This document shows positions 38,437 through 48,817 of a stretch of DNA of 64,000 nt, in pieces. The stretch comes from Burkholderia sp. GAS332 (GTDB lineage Bacteria; Pseudomonadota; Gammaproteobacteria; Burkholderiales; Burkholderiaceae), in contig FSRV01000001.1 in NCBI GenBank assembly GCA_900142905.1, positions 930,001 to 994,000 of the forward strand, in the 5' to 3' direction. The stretch's first letter is position 1. Each line of letters opens with the position of its first letter. The notes below the pieces were generated by a model, which did not search any database, had not been told where the DNA came from, and saw only the letters and a list, made by a program, of their open reading frames with translations. Position numbers and translations under genes: made by a program.

Positions 38437-39692
38437 GATTACATGGTTTTTTGATTGGACAAACTGAGACTTTGCTGGCTGAAGTCCTGAAACTGAGCGG
38501 CCCAGCCGACGCCACGACGAGCCGCTTTTTCCGCGCGCATCCGAAGCTCGGGCACGGCGAGCGCGGCGTGATCGCCGAGGCGGTCTTCGCGGTGCTGCGT
38601 CGCCGGATGGAATTCGCCCACCTGGCCGAAGGCGGCGCGGGCAGCCCGGCTCGCCGCATGGCCTTGCTGGGACTGATGCAGACGGCGGGTCGCACGGCCC
38701 TCAAGCCGTTCTTGTCGGAAACCGAATCGAACTGGCTCGAACACGTCGCGAAGATCGACCCTGAAAGCTTGCCGCTGCGGATTCGCCTGAATCTGCCCGA
38801 CTGGATCTATCAGGCGCTCTCCAAGCGTTTCGAACCCGCGGAACTGGCGCAACTGGCCGCCGCGCTGAACTATCCGGCGCCGCTGGACCTGCGCGCGAAC
38901 CCGATCAAGGCAAGCCGCGACGACGTGCTGAACGCGCTGTCGAAGGCCGGCATCGAAGGTGGCGCGACGCCTTTCGCGCCGTTCGGTGTGCGAGTGGTCG
39001 GCAAGCCGCCGCTCACCAAGCTCGACGCGTTCCAGCACGGCTGGGTTGAAGTCCAGGACGAAGGCAGCCAGTTGCTGTGTTCGCTGGTCGCGCCCAAGCG
39101 CGGCGAAATGATCGTGGATTTCTGTGCGGGCGCGGGCGGCAAGACGCTGGCGTTGGGCGCGGCGATGCGCTCTACCGGGCGTCTGTACGCATTCGACGTC
39201 TCCGAGCGCCGTTTGGCCAAGCTCAAGCCGCGCCTCGCGCGGAGCGGCCTGTCGAACGTGAATCCGGTGCTGATCGACAGCGAACACGATGCGAAGATCA
39301 AGCGTCTGGCCGGCAAGATCGACCGCGTGCTGGTCGACGCGCCGTGCAGCGGCTTGGGTACGCTGCGCCGTAACCCGGACCTGAAATGGCGCCAGTCGCC
39401 GGAGTCGGTTGCCGAACTGGCGCCGAAGCAGGCGTCGATTCTCGCCAGCGCCTCGCGTCTGGTGAAGAAGGGCGGCCGTCTCGTCTACGCGACCTGCTCG
39501 ATTCTGGAAGCGGAAAACGAAGCCGTCGTGCAGCAGTTCCTCGCCGACCATCCGGACTTCGCCTTGGTCCCGGCACGCGACGTGTTGGCCGAGCAGCGCA
39601 TCGACCTGGAAATGGGCGATTACCTGTCGCTGTGGCCGCACCGTCACGCCACGGACGGTTTCTTCGCAGCCGTGCTCGAACGCCAGAGCTAA
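38433..39692 (+). CDS. RsmB/NOP-family rRNA cytosine-C5 methyltransferase
   Basis: This 419-residue SAM-dependent enzyme is expected to methylate cytosine in rRNA. The SAM-binding motif I is VDFCAGAGGKTLALGAAM. Motif IV VDAPCSGLGTLRRNPDLKWR and motif VI VYATCSILEAENE carry the two cysteines used for catalysis and release. The N-terminal 130 residues are helical and may resemble the NusB-like part of RsmB, but the protein is not next to fmt as true rsmB often is. It overlaps purN by 4 bp and so is probably co-expressed with it. Confidence 0.92.
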   Translation: MRLHGFLIGQTETLLAEVLKLSGPADATTSRFFRAHPKLGHGERGVIAEAVFAVLRRRMEFAHLAEGGAGSPARRMALLGLMQTAGRTALKPFLSETESNWLEHVAKIDPESLPLRIRLNLPDWIYQALSKRFEPAELAQLAAALNYPAPLDLRANPIKASRDDVLNALSKAGIEGGATPFAPFGVRVVGKPPLTKLDAFQHGWVEVQDEGSQLLCSLVAPKRGEMIVDFCAGAGGKTLALGAAMRSTGRLYAFDVSERRLAKLKPRLARSGLSNVNPVLIDSEHDAKIKRLAGKIDRVLVDAPCSGLGTLRRNPDLKWRQSPESVAELAPKQASILASASRLVKKGGRLVYATCSILEAENEAVVQQFLADHPDFALVPARDVLAEQRIDLEMGDYLSLWPHRHATDGFFAAVLERQS

Positions 39693-39708
39693 ACGCAACA
39701 GCGTGTCT

Positions 39709-39749
39709 GCCGGTGCGGCCGGGTTCCTCCTGAACCCGGCCGCACCGGC
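39709..39749. terminator. Perfect 18-bp hairpin between the methyltransferase and MscS genes
   Basis: The arms GCCGGTGCGGCCGGGTTC and GAACCCGGCCGCACCGGC pair without mismatch around a 5-base loop (CTCCT). The hairpin lies 16 bp past the methyltransferase stop and 15 bp before the mscS-like start. There is no T-run after it, so it is either an imperfect terminator or a structure limiting read-through or translation of the channel gene. Confidence 0.6.
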
Positions 39750-39764
39750 GATTTCGGCAACATC

Positions 39765-41120
39765 ATGCAAAACCGCATTTTTCCTCACATGTTCGGCGAC
39801 CTCGCGCGCGACTTCGGCCAGCCGATGATGCTGTGGCAGGTCGGCGTGCTGCTCGGGACGCTCGCCATTGCCTGGTTGCTCGCGCGCCTGTTGCGCCGGA
39901 CGCTCGATCTGCGGCGCCAGACGCGGTACCAGACCCTGCGTTTCGGCGCGGAAAGCCTGAACCGGGCGTTCTTTCCGCTGATCGGTGCGGCGTTCGTCTG
40001 GCTCGCGCAGGCGGTCACCGGCCAGTTCATGCACACTGCGCTGCTCGATCTGGCGCTGGTGCCGCTGATCGGTATCGGCCTGATTTACATCGTGTTTTTC
40101 TTCGCGCGGCGGGTTTTCAGCCAGGACGGCGCGAACCATCCGTGGCTATTCCTGGTTGAGAAGGTCGTCTCGCTGGTCGTCTGGATCGGCATGGTGCTCA
40201 CCGTGATGGGCATTCAGGACGACGTGATCGCCTGGATGGGCAGCGTGCGCTTCAGGGTCGCGAATGCGCACATGACGCTGCTCTCGCTCACCACGGGCCT
40301 CCTGTGGGTGTGCGTGACGATGATCGTCGCGATGTGGCTCGGCGCCACCTTCGAAGACCGCCTGATGCGCTCCAACACGCTCGACGCCAACCTCAAAGTG
40401 GTGGTGGCGCGGGTCGGGCGTGCCGCGTTCGTGCTGGCGGCGGTGCTGATCAGCCTGTCGCTGGTGGGCATCGACATTACGGTGCTGGGCGTGTTCGGTG
40501 GCGCGCTGGGTGTGGGGCTTGGGTTCGGGCTGCAAAAGATCGCCAGCAACTACGTCTCGGGCTTCATCATCCTGATCGACCGGTCGCTGCGGATCGGCGA
40601 CACGATCAACGTCAGCGGCCTGCAGGGCATGGTCACGCAGATCCGCACGCGTTACACGGTGGTGCGCGGCCTGGATGGCATCGAAACGCTGATCCCGAAT
40701 GAAAAGCTGATTACGGACGTGGTGCAGAACCAGTCGTCCTATCTGACGCGCGGCTACGCCAAGGTGGCCGTGCAGGTCGCATACTCCTCCGACGTCGAGC
40801 AGGCGATGGCCTTGCTCGCCGAGGCCGCGCAGGGCGTCGCGCGGGTACTCCAGGAGCCGGCGCCTACGCCCTATCTGGCCAGCTTTGGCGCCGACGGCAT
40901 CAACCTCGAGCTGGGCTTCTGGATCGATGAGGCGGCGACAGGCACGGCAGGCGTGCGCTCGGCCGTCAATCGCAACATCTGGCGTTTGTTCTCCGAACAC
41001 GACATCTCGATTCCTTTCGCGCAACGCGAAGTGCGAATCGTCGGCAACGTGAGCGACGCGATGCCGCAAGCGGTAACAATGACCGCTCCCGCGGCAAATC
41101 AGGCCGACAGCGGCCACTGA
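39765..41120 (+). CDS. MscS-family mechanosensitive channel
   Basis: This 451-residue membrane protein probably opens under membrane tension to release solutes. It has about five or six predicted helices before the pore. The MscS core includes GVFGGALGVGLGFGLQKIASNYVSGFIIL, with the Gly/Ala-rich pore helix, followed by DRSLRIGDTINVSGLQGMV and RGLDGIETLIPNEKLITDVVQN. An alpha/beta C-terminal cage follows. It is larger than E. coli MscS (286 residues), with additional N-terminal helices. A hairpin precedes it closely. Confidence 0.9.
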   Translation: MQNRIFPHMFGDLARDFGQPMMLWQVGVLLGTLAIAWLLARLLRRTLDLRRQTRYQTLRFGAESLNRAFFPLIGAAFVWLAQAVTGQFMHTALLDLALVPLIGIGLIYIVFFFARRVFSQDGANHPWLFLVEKVVSLVVWIGMVLTVMGIQDDVIAWMGSVRFRVANAHMTLLSLTTGLLWVCVTMIVAMWLGATFEDRLMRSNTLDANLKVVVARVGRAAFVLAAVLISLSLVGIDITVLGVFGGALGVGLGFGLQKIASNYVSGFIILIDRSLRIGDTINVSGLQGMVTQIRTRYTVVRGLDGIETLIPNEKLITDVVQNQSSYLTRGYAKVAVQVAYSSDVEQAMALLAEAAQGVARVLQEPAPTPYLASFGADGINLELGFWIDEAATGTAGVRSAVNRNIWRLFSEHDISIPFAQREVRIVGNVSDAMPQAVTMTAPAANQADSGH

Positions 41121-41323
41121 CGGGCACTTCGAACCCGCCGGCAGGTCTAAAAATGACCTCCGGCGCGCTCCAACCCGTTGATGCTGCACAAAAAATCTCT
41201 ATTTGTTACAAACACTTGGAACGCTTCAAGTAGAATATCGTCCAATCCCGCTGTATGCTTTCACTTTCTTGACACGCGTATTTTGCGTGTGTCTGGCGTC
41301 TCTTGTTCCACAGGTAAATTGCC

Positions 41324-42520
41324 TTGTTGAATTCCTTACTCGATTTCCTTGCCCACGGCCTGCTGCACTTTTCGTGGTGGCAACTTGTGCTGTACACGCT
41401 GATCGCGACGCACATCACGATCATTGGCGTAACGGTCTATCTGCATCGCTGCCAGGCGCACCGCGCGCTGGAGCTGCATCCGATCGTCAGTCATTTTTTC
41501 CGTTTCTGGCTGTGGATGACCACCGGCATGCTGACCGGCCAATGGGCCGCGATTCACCGTAAGCACCACGCGAAGTGCGAGACCGAAGAAGATCCGCACA
41601 GCCCGCAAACGCGCGGCATCTGGAAGGTGCTGCTCGAAGGCGCAGAGCTGTATCGCACCGAAGCCAAGAATGAAGAAACGATGCGCAAGTTCAGTCACGG
41701 CACGCCGAACGACTGGATGGAACGCAACGTCTACACCAAGTACCCGATCCTCGGCGTGAGCCTGATGATGGTGCTGAACGTCGCGCTGTTCGGCGTCGTT
41801 GGCCTGACGATCTGGGCCGTGCAGATGGTGTGGATTCCGTTCTGGGCAGCCGGTGTCGTCAACGGCCTCGCGCACTGGTGGGGCTACCGTAACTTCAACT
41901 CGTCGGATGCCAGCACCAACATTTTCCCGTGGGGCATCCTCATCGGCGGTGAAGAGCTGCATAACAATCACCACACGTATGCAACGTCGGCCAAGCTGTC
42001 GAACAAGTGGTACGAGTTCGATATCGGCTGGATGTACATCCGCATCATGTCGGCATTCCGTCTGGCCAAGGTGAAGAAGGTCGCGCCTACGCCACGTCTG
42101 ACCACCGGCAAGCTGGTGCTCGATCAGGACACGTTGCAAGCCGTGCTGGCAAATCGCTACGAAGTCATGGCGCGTTACGGCAAGGCGCTCAAGCGCGCCT
42201 ATCGCCAGGAGCTGGCGCATCTGAAGGAAGTTGGCGCGCGCGAGAAGTATCAGGTGATGCGCGGTGCGCGTAGCTGGTTCCACAAGGAAGAGGCGGGTCT
42301 CGATGAGCCGCAGAAGCGCCAGTTGCCGCAAATCTTCGCGAACAGCCAGAAGCTGAAGACCTACATCGACATGCGCAATGAACTGGCGGCGATGTGGGAG
42401 CGCTCGAATGCGTCGCGCGATCAACTGCTGATTCAGTTGCAAGACTGGTGTCATCGCGCCGAGCAGAGCGGTATTAAGGCGCTGCAAGAATTCGCGATGC
42501 GTCTGCGCCGTTATGCTTGA
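41324..42520 (+). CDS. Membrane fatty acid desaturase (acyl-CoA/acyl-lipid type)
   Basis: This 398-residue integral membrane di-iron enzyme should insert a double bond into a saturated acyl chain. The three histidine boxes are HRCQAH near residue 42, HRKHH near 79 and HNNHH near 213, within a pattern of four membrane helices. The long C-terminal part (from about 250) is charged and probably cytosolic. The start is a TTG (41324) with CAGG about nine bases before it; the next Met codons would remove the first histidine box. A terminator follows. Confidence 0.92.
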   Translation: MLNSLLDFLAHGLLHFSWWQLVLYTLIATHITIIGVTVYLHRCQAHRALELHPIVSHFFRFWLWMTTGMLTGQWAAIHRKHHAKCETEEDPHSPQTRGIWKVLLEGAELYRTEAKNEETMRKFSHGTPNDWMERNVYTKYPILGVSLMMVLNVALFGVVGLTIWAVQMVWIPFWAAGVVNGLAHWWGYRNFNSSDASTNIFPWGILIGGEELHNNHHTYATSAKLSNKWYEFDIGWMYIRIMSAFRLAKVKKVAPTPRLTTGKLVLDQDTLQAVLANRYEVMARYGKALKRAYRQELAHLKEVGAREKYQVMRGARSWFHKEEAGLDEPQKRQLPQIFANSQKLKTYIDMRNELAAMWERSNASRDQLLIQLQDWCHRAEQSGIKALQEFAMRLRRYA

Positions 42521-42563
42521 TCGTATGCCTGACCGCGAAATCTATTAAAATTTCGTTACGTCA

Positions 42564-42595
42564 CAAAACCCCGCGTTGGCGGGGTTTTGCTTTTT
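42564..42595 (+). terminator. Terminator of the desaturase gene
   Basis: The stem CAAAACCCCGC and GCGGGGTTTTG is followed by C and TTTTT, 44 bp past the desaturase stop and upstream of nadA. Confidence 0.87.
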
Positions 42596-42662
42596 GGGCC
42601 GCGGTAAATTCAACGACACGCGATTGAGAGTCCGCGGCGGCAGAGTGAAGGCAGAGGAGATC

Positions 42663-43802
42663 ATGGATCAGCAGGCGATCAGGACCGTCGAATACGACCG
42701 GCCACAGGCGCAGGGCACAACCTGCGGGATCGGGCAGGCGTGGGCGAAGGTGCCCGACGTGCCGTCCGCGGAACAGAAGGTGGCGCTGAAGGAGCGCATC
42801 CGCGCATTGCTCAAGCGCGAGAAAGCCGTGCTCGTTGCGCACTATTACGTCGACGCGGAATTGCAGGAACTCGCCGACGAAACCGGTGGCTGTGTGGCTG
42901 ACTCGCTGGAGATGGCGCGTTTCGGCCGCGATCACGAGGCGCAAACGCTGGTGGTGGCAGGCGTGCGCTTCATGGGCGAGACCGCGAAGATCCTCAGCCC
43001 GGACAAGCGTATTCTGATGCCGGATCTCGACGCGACCTGCTCGCTCGACCTCGGCTGTCCGGTCGATGAATTCTCGGCGTTCTGTGACGCTCATCCGGAT
43101 CGCACGGTGGTCGTGTACGCGAACACCAGCGCGGCCGTCAAGGCTCGCGCGGACTGGATGGTGACGTCGTCGATCGGGCTGGAAATCGTTGCCGATCTGC
43201 ACGCACGCGGCGAAAAGATTATCTGGGCGCCGGATCGGCACCTCGGCAGCTATATCCAGAGCAAGACCGGCGCGGACATGCTGCTGTGGCAGGGCTCGTG
43301 TCTCGTGCACGACGAATTCAAGGGCATTGAACTCGATCTGCTGCGCGCCGAATATCCTGGCGCGAAAGTGCTGGTGCATCCGGAGTCGCCGGCTAACGTG
43401 GTCGCGCAGGCGGACGTGGTGGGTTCGACAACCCAGTTGATCGACGCCGCGCAAAAACTCGACGCAACGCATTTCATCGTGGCGACCGACCTCGGCATTC
43501 TGCACAAGATGCAGCTCGCCGCGCCCGGCAAGACCTTGATCGCCGCGCCGACGGCCGGCAACAGCGCGACCTGCAAGAGCTGCGCGCATTGCCCGTGGAT
43601 GGCCATGAACGGCCTCGCCAATCTCGCCGACGTGCTCGAGCGCGGTCACAACGAAATCTTCGTCGATCGGGCGATCGGCGAGCGGGCGCGTCTGCCGATC
43701 GACCGGATGCTCGACTTCGCGGCGCGTCACAAGAAGCGCGTGCAAGCCAGCGGCGATCTCGCGCGCGACGCGCAACTGTATTCGAACGTGGGGGCGGCGT
43801 AA
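42663..43802 (+). CDS. nadA: Quinolinate synthase
   Basis: This 379-residue [4Fe-4S] enzyme condenses iminoaspartate with DHAP to quinolinate in NAD synthesis. Iron-ligand cysteines are in [25 protein letters not shown] and the C-terminal [29 protein letters not shown] is the substrate region. The ATG at 42663 has AGAGGAGATC before it, and the frame further upstream is not needed. The stop shares one base with the nadC start (TAATG). Confidence 0.96.
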   Translation: MDQQAIRTVEYDRPQAQGTTCGIGQAWAKVPDVPSAEQKVALKERIRALLKREKAVLVAHYYVDAELQELADETGGCVADSLEMARFGRDHEAQTLVVAGVRFMGETAKILSPDKRILMPDLDATCSLDLGCPVDEFSAFCDAHPDRTVVVYANTSAAVKARADWMVTSSIGLEIVADLHARGEKIIWAPDRHLGSYIQSKTGADMLLWQGSCLVHDEFKGIELDLLRAEYPGAKVLVHPESPANVVAQADVVGSTTQLIDAAQKLDATHFIVATDLGILHKMQLAAPGKTLIAAPTAGNSATCKSCAHCPWMAMNGLANLADVLERGHNEIFVDRAIGERARLPIDRMLDFAARHKKRVQASGDLARDAQLYSNVGAA

Positions 43803-44701
43803 TGGGGGCGGTGGAACGCAATCAGGTCGAGGCGGTGTCGCCGCTGTTCGCCGAGATTCATGCGCAGTATGGCGCGGCATTCGATGCCGCGTTAGAACGC
43901 AACGTCGCTGACGCGCTGAGCGAAGATGTGGGCGCAGGCGATCAGACCGGCCGCCTTGTCCCCGCGGACGACGTGCGTGATGCACGCATCATCGTGCGCG
44001 AAGAGGCCGTGCTGTGCGGCGTGCCCTGGTTCAACGCGGTGATGCGCCACGTCGATCCGCGCATCGATGTGCAGTGGCACTATCGCGAGGGCGATCGGAT
44101 GACAGCGGATACGCCGGTCTGCGCGCTGCGAGGTCCTGTCCGTGCGCTGTTGACTGCTGAACGCAACGCGTTGAACTTCCTGCAACTGCTGTCGGGCGTG
44201 GCGAGCGCAACGCGCCGCTACGTCGACGCCATTGCTCACACGCAAACGCGCATCCTCGATACGCGTAAGACCTTGCCGGGTTTGCGGCTCGCGCAGAAAT
44301 ACGCAGTGCGCGTGGGCGGCGGGGCGAATCAGCGGCTCGCTTTGTACGACGGCATTCTGATCAAGGAAAACCACATTGCCGCTGCCGGAGGCGTCGGCGC
44401 GGCAATGGATGCGGCGCTGGCGCTGAATGCGGGCGTGTCGATCCAGATCGAGGTCGAAACGCTGGCCCAGTTGGAAACCGCGCTGGCGCATCGCGCGCAA
44501 TCCATTCTGCTGGACAACTTTTCGTTCGATGCGATGCGCGACGCAGTGCGTATCACGGCTGGGCGGGCGGTGTTGGAGGTATCCGGCGGAGTGAACTTCG
44601 AGACGGTGCGGACCATCGCGGAAACGGGCGTCGATCGCGTGTCGATCGGTGCGTTGACCAAAGACGTGCGCGCGACGGACTACTCGATGCGGATCGTCTG
44701 A
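43802..44701 (+). CDS. nadC: Nicotinate-nucleotide pyrophosphorylase (quinolinate phosphoribosyltransferase)
   Basis: This 299-residue enzyme converts quinolinate and PRPP to nicotinate mononucleotide. LSEDVGAGDQTG near residue 40 starts the fold. The active-site signatures are LNFLQLLSGVASATRRYVD, ILDTRKTLPGLRLAQKYAVRVGGGANQR and LIKENHI. The start is placed at ATG 43802, overlapping the nadA stop by one base; the open frame before it lies inside nadA. Confidence 0.96.
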   Translation: MGAVERNQVEAVSPLFAEIHAQYGAAFDAALERNVADALSEDVGAGDQTGRLVPADDVRDARIIVREEAVLCGVPWFNAVMRHVDPRIDVQWHYREGDRMTADTPVCALRGPVRALLTAERNALNFLQLLSGVASATRRYVDAIAHTQTRILDTRKTLPGLRLAQKYAVRVGGGANQRLALYDGILIKENHIAAAGGVGAAMDAALALNAGVSIQIEVETLAQLETALAHRAQSILLDNFSFDAMRDAVRITAGRAVLEVSGGVNFETVRTIAETGVDRVSIGALTKDVRATDYSMRIV

Positions 44702-44736
44702 GGCGCGCGCACCTAAGCTTAAAGTTTCGCAATCAG

Positions 44737-44777
44737 TGGAAAGGCCATCGCTGGACAACCAGCGATGGCCTTTTCAT
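44737..44777. terminator. Bidirectional terminator between nadC and nadB
   Basis: The stem GAAAAGGCCATCGCTGG and CCAGCGATGGCCTTTTC, with a short loop, lies 35 bp from nadC and 15 bp from nadB. It has T-runs on both strands, so it can end both convergent genes. Confidence 0.88.
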
Positions 44778-44791
44778 TTCAGCGTGAGAAA

Positions 44792-46390
44792 TCACACGTT
44801 GCGGTTGCGCACATGCTCCGGCGAGAGCACAGTCGGCAGTGCTTTAGGCAAGGTGGCAGGCCAATCGCGGCTGAAGTGCAGGCCGCGGCTTTCGCGCCGT
44901 GAGCGGGCGCCTTCGACGATCAGCGACGCCACGTCGACCAGATTGCGCAGTTCAAGCAGATCGCGGTTCACCTTGAAATTCGCGTAATACTCGTGAATCT
45001 CGTCACGGAGCAGGGCAAGCCGATGCTTGGCCCGCGCGAGCCGCTTGTCCGTACGCACGATGCCGACGTAGTTCCACATCAAGCGGCGCAGTTCATCCCA
45101 GTTGTGCGCGACCACCACTTCCTCGTCCGGATCGGACACCCGACTTTCGTCCCAGTCCGGCAGCGGCGCATGGACGGCGGCGCCGAAGCCTTCTTCCTCG
45201 ATGGCCTGCGCAGCGGAGCGTCCGATCACGAGACACTCGAGCAAGGAGTTGCTGGCAAGCCGGTTCGCGCCGTGCAGGCCTGTGCACGACGTTTCACCGA
45301 CTGCGTAGAGGCCGGCGAGATCAGTCTTGCCGGCCAGATCCGTCACGACGCCGCCGCACGTGTAGTGCGCGGCAGGCACAACCGGAATCGGTTCTTTGGT
45401 GATGTCGATGCCGAATTCGAGGCAACGAGCCAGAATCGTTGGGAAGTGTTCGCGCAGGAACTCGGGCGGCTGATGGCTAATGTCGAGATAGACGCAATCG
45501 ATGCCGCGCTTCTTGATCTCGAAGTCGATCGCGCGCGCGACGATGTCGCGCGGTGCGAGTTCGGCGCGTTCGTCGTGGTTCGGCATGAAGCGCGTGCCGT
45601 CCGGCAACTTCAGAATGCCGCCTTCGCCGCGCACGGCTTCCGAGATCAGGAACGACTTCGCGTAAGGATGGAACAGGCAGGTCGGATGGAACTGGATGAA
45701 TTCCATGTTCGACACGCGGCAGCCCGCGCGCCAAGCCATCGCGATGCCGTCTCCGGTCGCGGTGTCGGGGTTAGTGGTGTACAGATAGACCTTGCCGGCA
45801 CCACCGGTGGCGAGCACGGTATGCGGCGCTTCGATTGTCACGGTGCGGCCGCTTTCCAGATCGAGTGCATACAAACCGTGGCAGCGGCGCCCCGGCAACC
45901 CAAGACGATCCGACGTGATCAGATCGATCGCGTAGTGATCTTCGAGCAGAGTGATGTTCGGATGGCGGCGTACCCGCTCGCTGAGCGTAGCGACCACGGC
46001 ATGGCCCGTTGCATCCGCGGCATGAATGATCCGGCGATGGCTATGACCGCCTTCGCGTGTCAGGTGAAAGCCGAGTTCGGCGGCGTCGTCTTTGGTGAAC
46101 GGCACGCCTTGCTCAATCAGCCATTCGATCGCGGCGCGCCCATGCTCGACGATAAAGCGTGTCGCCGCCTCGTCGCACAGACCGCCCCCGGCGATGAGTG
46201 TGTCGCGGACATGGTTTTCGATGCTGTCCGCCGAATCCAGGACGGCGGCGATCCCGCCTTGCGCCCAATCGCTCGCGCCTTCGGTCATCGATCGCTTGGC
46301 GACCACCGCAACCCGCCGGGTCTCCGCGAGATTGAGCGCGACGCTCAAACCTGCCAGACCGCTACCGACAATCGCTACATCGAATTCCAT
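44792..46390 (-). CDS. nadB: L-aspartate oxidase
   Basis: This 532-residue FAD enzyme oxidises aspartate to iminoaspartate, the substrate of NadA. The FAD-binding [15 protein letters not shown] is near residue 9. Substrate and active-site segments include [42 protein letters not shown] and the [12 protein letters not shown] loop. A helical C-terminal domain follows. The start at 46390 has GGAG nine bases before it; in-frame ATGs at 46399, 46420 and 46432 are alternatives. It is convergent with nadA-nadC, not in one operon with them. Confidence 0.94.
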   Translation of the reverse strand: MEFDVAIVGSGLAGLSVALNLAETRRVAVVAKRSMTEGASDWAQGGIAAVLDSADSIENHVRDTLIAGGGLCDEAATRFIVEHGRAAIEWLIEQGVPFTKDDAAELGFHLTREGGHSHRRIIHAADATGHAVVATLSERVRRHPNITLLEDHYAIDLITSDRLGLPGRRCHGLYALDLESGRTVTIEAPHTVLATGGAGKVYLYTTNPDTATGDGIAMAWRAGCRVSNMEFIQFHPTCLFHPYAKSFLISEAVRGEGGILKLPDGTRFMPNHDERAELAPRDIVARAIDFEIKKRGIDCVYLDISHQPPEFLREHFPTILARCLEFGIDITKEPIPVVPAAHYTCGGVVTDLAGKTDLAGLYAVGETSCTGLHGANRLASNSLLECLVIGRSAAQAIEEEGFGAAVHAPLPDWDESRVSDPDEEVVVAHNWDELRRLMWNYVGIVRTDKRLARAKHRLALLRDEIHEYYANFKVNRDLLELRNLVDVASLIVEGARSRRESRGLHFSRDWPATLPKALPTVLSPEHVRNRNV

Positions 46391-46558
46391 CGCCTGCATC
46401 TCCGTCTTTCGTTTTGCCATGGCGGCATGCATGTGTGCATGCCGCTAAAACGAGAAAGGATACGCGTCGCGACGAATGAGGGAAAGCTGGCTGAATGGGA
46501 TAAGACTGTCCTGGTCGGTAAAGGAGCGCTAAACCGTGCGATATTGGGGCGCAGAAAC

Positions 46559-46590
46559 AAAAAAGCCCCGCACGAATGCGGGGCTTTTTT
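46559..46590 (-). terminator. Terminator of rpmB-rpmG
   Basis: The stem AAAAGCCCCGC and GCGGGGCTTTT has A/T-runs at both edges and lies 38 bp past the rpmG stop. Confidence 0.88.
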
Positions 46591-46627
46591 GCAAATCTTT
46601 TTGCCTTCGTCAGGCAGGAGCCAAGAC

Positions 46628-46795
46628 TTACTTAATCTTGGTTTCCTTGTAGTCAACGTGCTTACGGACGACCGGATCAAATTTCTTGATCAGCATCTTT
46701 TCCGGCATGTTGCGTTTGTTCTTCGTCGTCGTGTAGAAGTGACCCGTGCCTGCGGTCGATTCCAACTTGATCTTGTCGCGTGCGCCTTTCGCCAT
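46628..46795 (-). CDS. rpmG: 50S ribosomal protein L33
   Basis: This 55-residue ribosomal protein starts [20 protein letters not shown], continues with [12 protein letters not shown] and ends [13 protein letters not shown]. It is the zinc-free (C-minus) form, since no Cys pairs are present. It follows rpmB by 12 bp and shares its transcript. It is an ordinary length for the family. Confidence 0.97.
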   Translation of the reverse strand: MAKGARDKIKLESTAGTGHFYTTTKNKRNMPEKMLIKKFDPVVRKHVDYKETKIK

Positions 46796-46805
46796 GATTT
46801 ACTCC

Positions 46806-47039
46806 TTAGGCTTCACCGCGTGCGCGCAGATCTGCGAGCACAGCGTCGATACCGTTCTTGTCGATCAGGCGCAGGCCGGCGTTCGAAACGCGCAGACGCA
46901 CCCAACGGTTTTCGCTTTCCACCCAAATACGGCGGTTTTGCAGGTTCGGCAGGAACCGGCGCTTGGTTTTGTTGTTCGCGTGGGAAACGTTGTTGCCGCT
47001 CATCGGCGCTTTCCCAGTTACTTGGCATACGCGTGCCAT
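46806..47039 (-). CDS. rpmB: 50S ribosomal protein L28
   Basis: This 77-residue ribosomal protein reads [20 protein letters not shown], then [19 protein letters not shown] and [20 protein letters not shown] single Cys in CQVTGK replaces the zinc-binding pairs of other forms. It is the first gene of the rpmB-rpmG pair. Confidence 0.97.
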   Translation of the reverse strand: MARVCQVTGKAPMSGNNVSHANNKTKRRFLPNLQNRRIWVESENRWVRLRVSNAGLRLIDKNGIDAVLADLRARGEA

Positions 47040-47281
47040 GAGAGCACTCCTAATACGCTAATTCTGAGTTCGAACGCCGTGAAAGTTTCCCGAGAAGAGC
47101 CGCGCTGAGTTTTGCTGAAACCGCAGACGCTTTTTCTTTCCCGGAAGGCCTTAATGGCTTCGGAACAGGGGGGTTGGAAATAGGCAAACCGGAATTCTAG
47201 CAGAAAAAAAGCCGCAAAATCAAACCTTATTTGCGATGCCGAACACGGCACAACGTTGTCGCGACCCTGGTTTGCGCCCTG

Positions 47282-48160
47282 TCACGGCCAGCCGGCGCGG
47301 GCAAACGAGTACGTGCGATCTGCGCTAATCACCAGATGATCGATCAATTGCACGTCGATCAGCGCAAGGGCGTCGCGCAGCGTATGCGTCAGCCGGCAGT
47401 CGCTTGCGCTCGGCTGGACGGCGCCGGACGGGTGATTATGCGCGACGATCAGACTGGCCGCATTCAGACTCAGCGCTCGCCGCACGATCTCGCGTGGATG
47501 CACCGCCATGCGCGTCAGCGTGCCGCGTGCGCTCTCTTCACAGTGGATCAGCCGGTGCCGGGCGTCGAGAAAGAGTGACATGAAGACTTCGTGCGGACTG
47601 CCGCCGATCCGCAGGCGCAGGTAGTCTTCCACGGCTTCAGGCGAGTTCATCAGTGAGCGCTCACGCAGTTTATCGACCAGCGAGCGTCGCGCCATCTCCA
47701 TGATGGCCAGCAACTGGGCCTTTTTCGCCGGGCCGATACCGCGCAGGCCGTCGAAGTCCGCGTAGCTCGCATCGAGCATGGCGCGCAGCGAGCCGAACCG
47801 GTTGAGCAGCGTGTGCGCGACGTCGAACACATCGTGGCCGGGCAGGCCCGCGCCGAGCACCAGTACGATCATTTCGGTATCGGACAGCGCGCTCGGTCCT
47901 TTCTCGATCAGCCGCTCACGGGGCATGTCGTGTTTAAGCCATTTGCCGCGCACGAGCTTTCGGGCCGGGCGTCTGCCGGCAAGCGCCGCGGCGACGGCAA
48001 CGCCGGGCACGGGCCCAACGGATTGGGGGCTCACTGCGTTGCGGGGAACGGCCGGTGAGCGAGGCGGTGACAACGCCGGTGCTGCGGCTGCGGACGGCGC
48101 AGGCTGCGGCGGGGCTGCTTCCGGCGGCGTTTCATCTATCGTACAGGCGTGGTCGGCCAT
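47282..48160 (-). CDS. radC: RadC/JAB-domain protein
   Basis: This 292-residue protein has an Ala/Pro-rich tail (about 1-70), then the UPF0758 N-terminal helical part ([35 protein letters not shown]) with a helix-hairpin-helix ([18 protein letters not shown]). The C-terminal JAB metalloprotease-like domain has [14 protein letters not shown] as its metal site. The function is unsettled; the old DNA-repair role is doubtful. The start at 48160 gives [10 protein letters not shown]; the longer frame is Cys/Arg-rich and unlikely. It is divergent from the FKBP isomerase gene. Confidence 0.9.
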   Translation of the reverse strand: MADHACTIDETPPEAAPPQPAPSAAAAPALSPPRSPAVPRNAVSPQSVGPVPGVAVAAALAGRRPARKLVRGKWLKHDMPRERLIEKGPSALSDTEMIVLVLGAGLPGHDVFDVAHTLLNRFGSLRAMLDASYADFDGLRGIGPAKKAQLLAIMEMARRSLVDKLRERSLMNSPEAVEDYLRLRIGGSPHEVFMSLFLDARHRLIHCEESARGTLTRMAVHPREIVRRALSLNAASLIVAHNHPSGAVQPSASDCRLTHTLRDALALIDVQLIDHLVISADRTYSFARAGWP

Positions 48161-48359
48161 CTCTCTTGCGTCCTCCGGTTCCGGGGTTGGGGGCGGCGGG
48201 CGATGCGTGGCCTTGCCGCAGCGCGCGACGGACGCAAGCCGCCGCCCGCTAGGTGGCTTACAATAGACGCTTTGCGCACGGCACCCCGACGGTTTGCCAC
48301 ACGTGTCGCCTGCGCCCGCGGCGCACGCGTGCAGCGCGCATCGACTGAGCGAGCATTGC

Positions 48360-48815
48360 ATGAGCATCATCGACATTTCTGAAGTGAAACCCGGTTCACA
48401 CGTGACGCTTCATTACCGGCTTTCCCTTGCCGATGGCGCTGAAGTCATCAATACGTTTACTGACAGGCCGGCTACGCTGCTGCTCGGCGCGGGTCAATTG
48501 GCGCCGCCGCTGGAAGATATTTTGCTGGGTTTGAAGGTGGGCCACCATTCGACCTTTCAGCTAACGCCGGATCAGGCGTTCGGTCCGCGCAATCCTGAGT
48601 TGATCCAGCGGGTCTCGCTGGCTACGCTGCGCGAAAACAGCATGATCGGCGAGGATTTTTCGCCGGGTGACCTGGTCGAATTCAACGCGCCGGGTGGCGG
48701 CCGCTACGCCGGCGTCCTGAAGGAAGTCGGCGAAACGTCGGCGTTGTTCGATTTCAACCATCCGCTTGCCGGCCAGGCGCTGGCGTTTGAAGTGAAAATC
48801 ATCGGGATTCTGTAA
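48360..48815 (+). CDS. FKBP-type peptidyl-prolyl isomerase (SlpA-like)
   Basis: This 151-residue cytosolic proline isomerase and chaperone resembles SlpA/Sly[21 protein letters not shown] opens the FKBP fold, [20 protein letters not shown] is the conserved active-site loop, and an insert-in-flap region spans about 70-120. No His-rich metal-binding tail is present. The start at 48360 is chosen over the longer frame. It ends 2 bp before ispH, as fkpB-ispH pairs do in many proteobacteria. Confidence 0.93.
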   Translation: MSIIDISEVKPGSHVTLHYRLSLADGAEVINTFTDRPATLLLGAGQLAPPLEDILLGLKVGHHSTFQLTPDQAFGPRNPELIQRVSLATLRENSMIGEDFSPGDLVEFNAPGGGRYAGVLKEVGETSALFDFNHPLAGQALAFEVKIIGIL

Positions 48816-48817
48816 AC

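Noticed and set aside
38439..40139. 566-residue open frame on the minus strand
   Set aside because: It covers the RNA methyltransferase and MscS genes antisense and crosses their gap and hairpin.
44993..47041. 682-residue open frame on the plus strand
   Set aside because: It is antisense to nadB, rpmG and rpmB and resembles no family.
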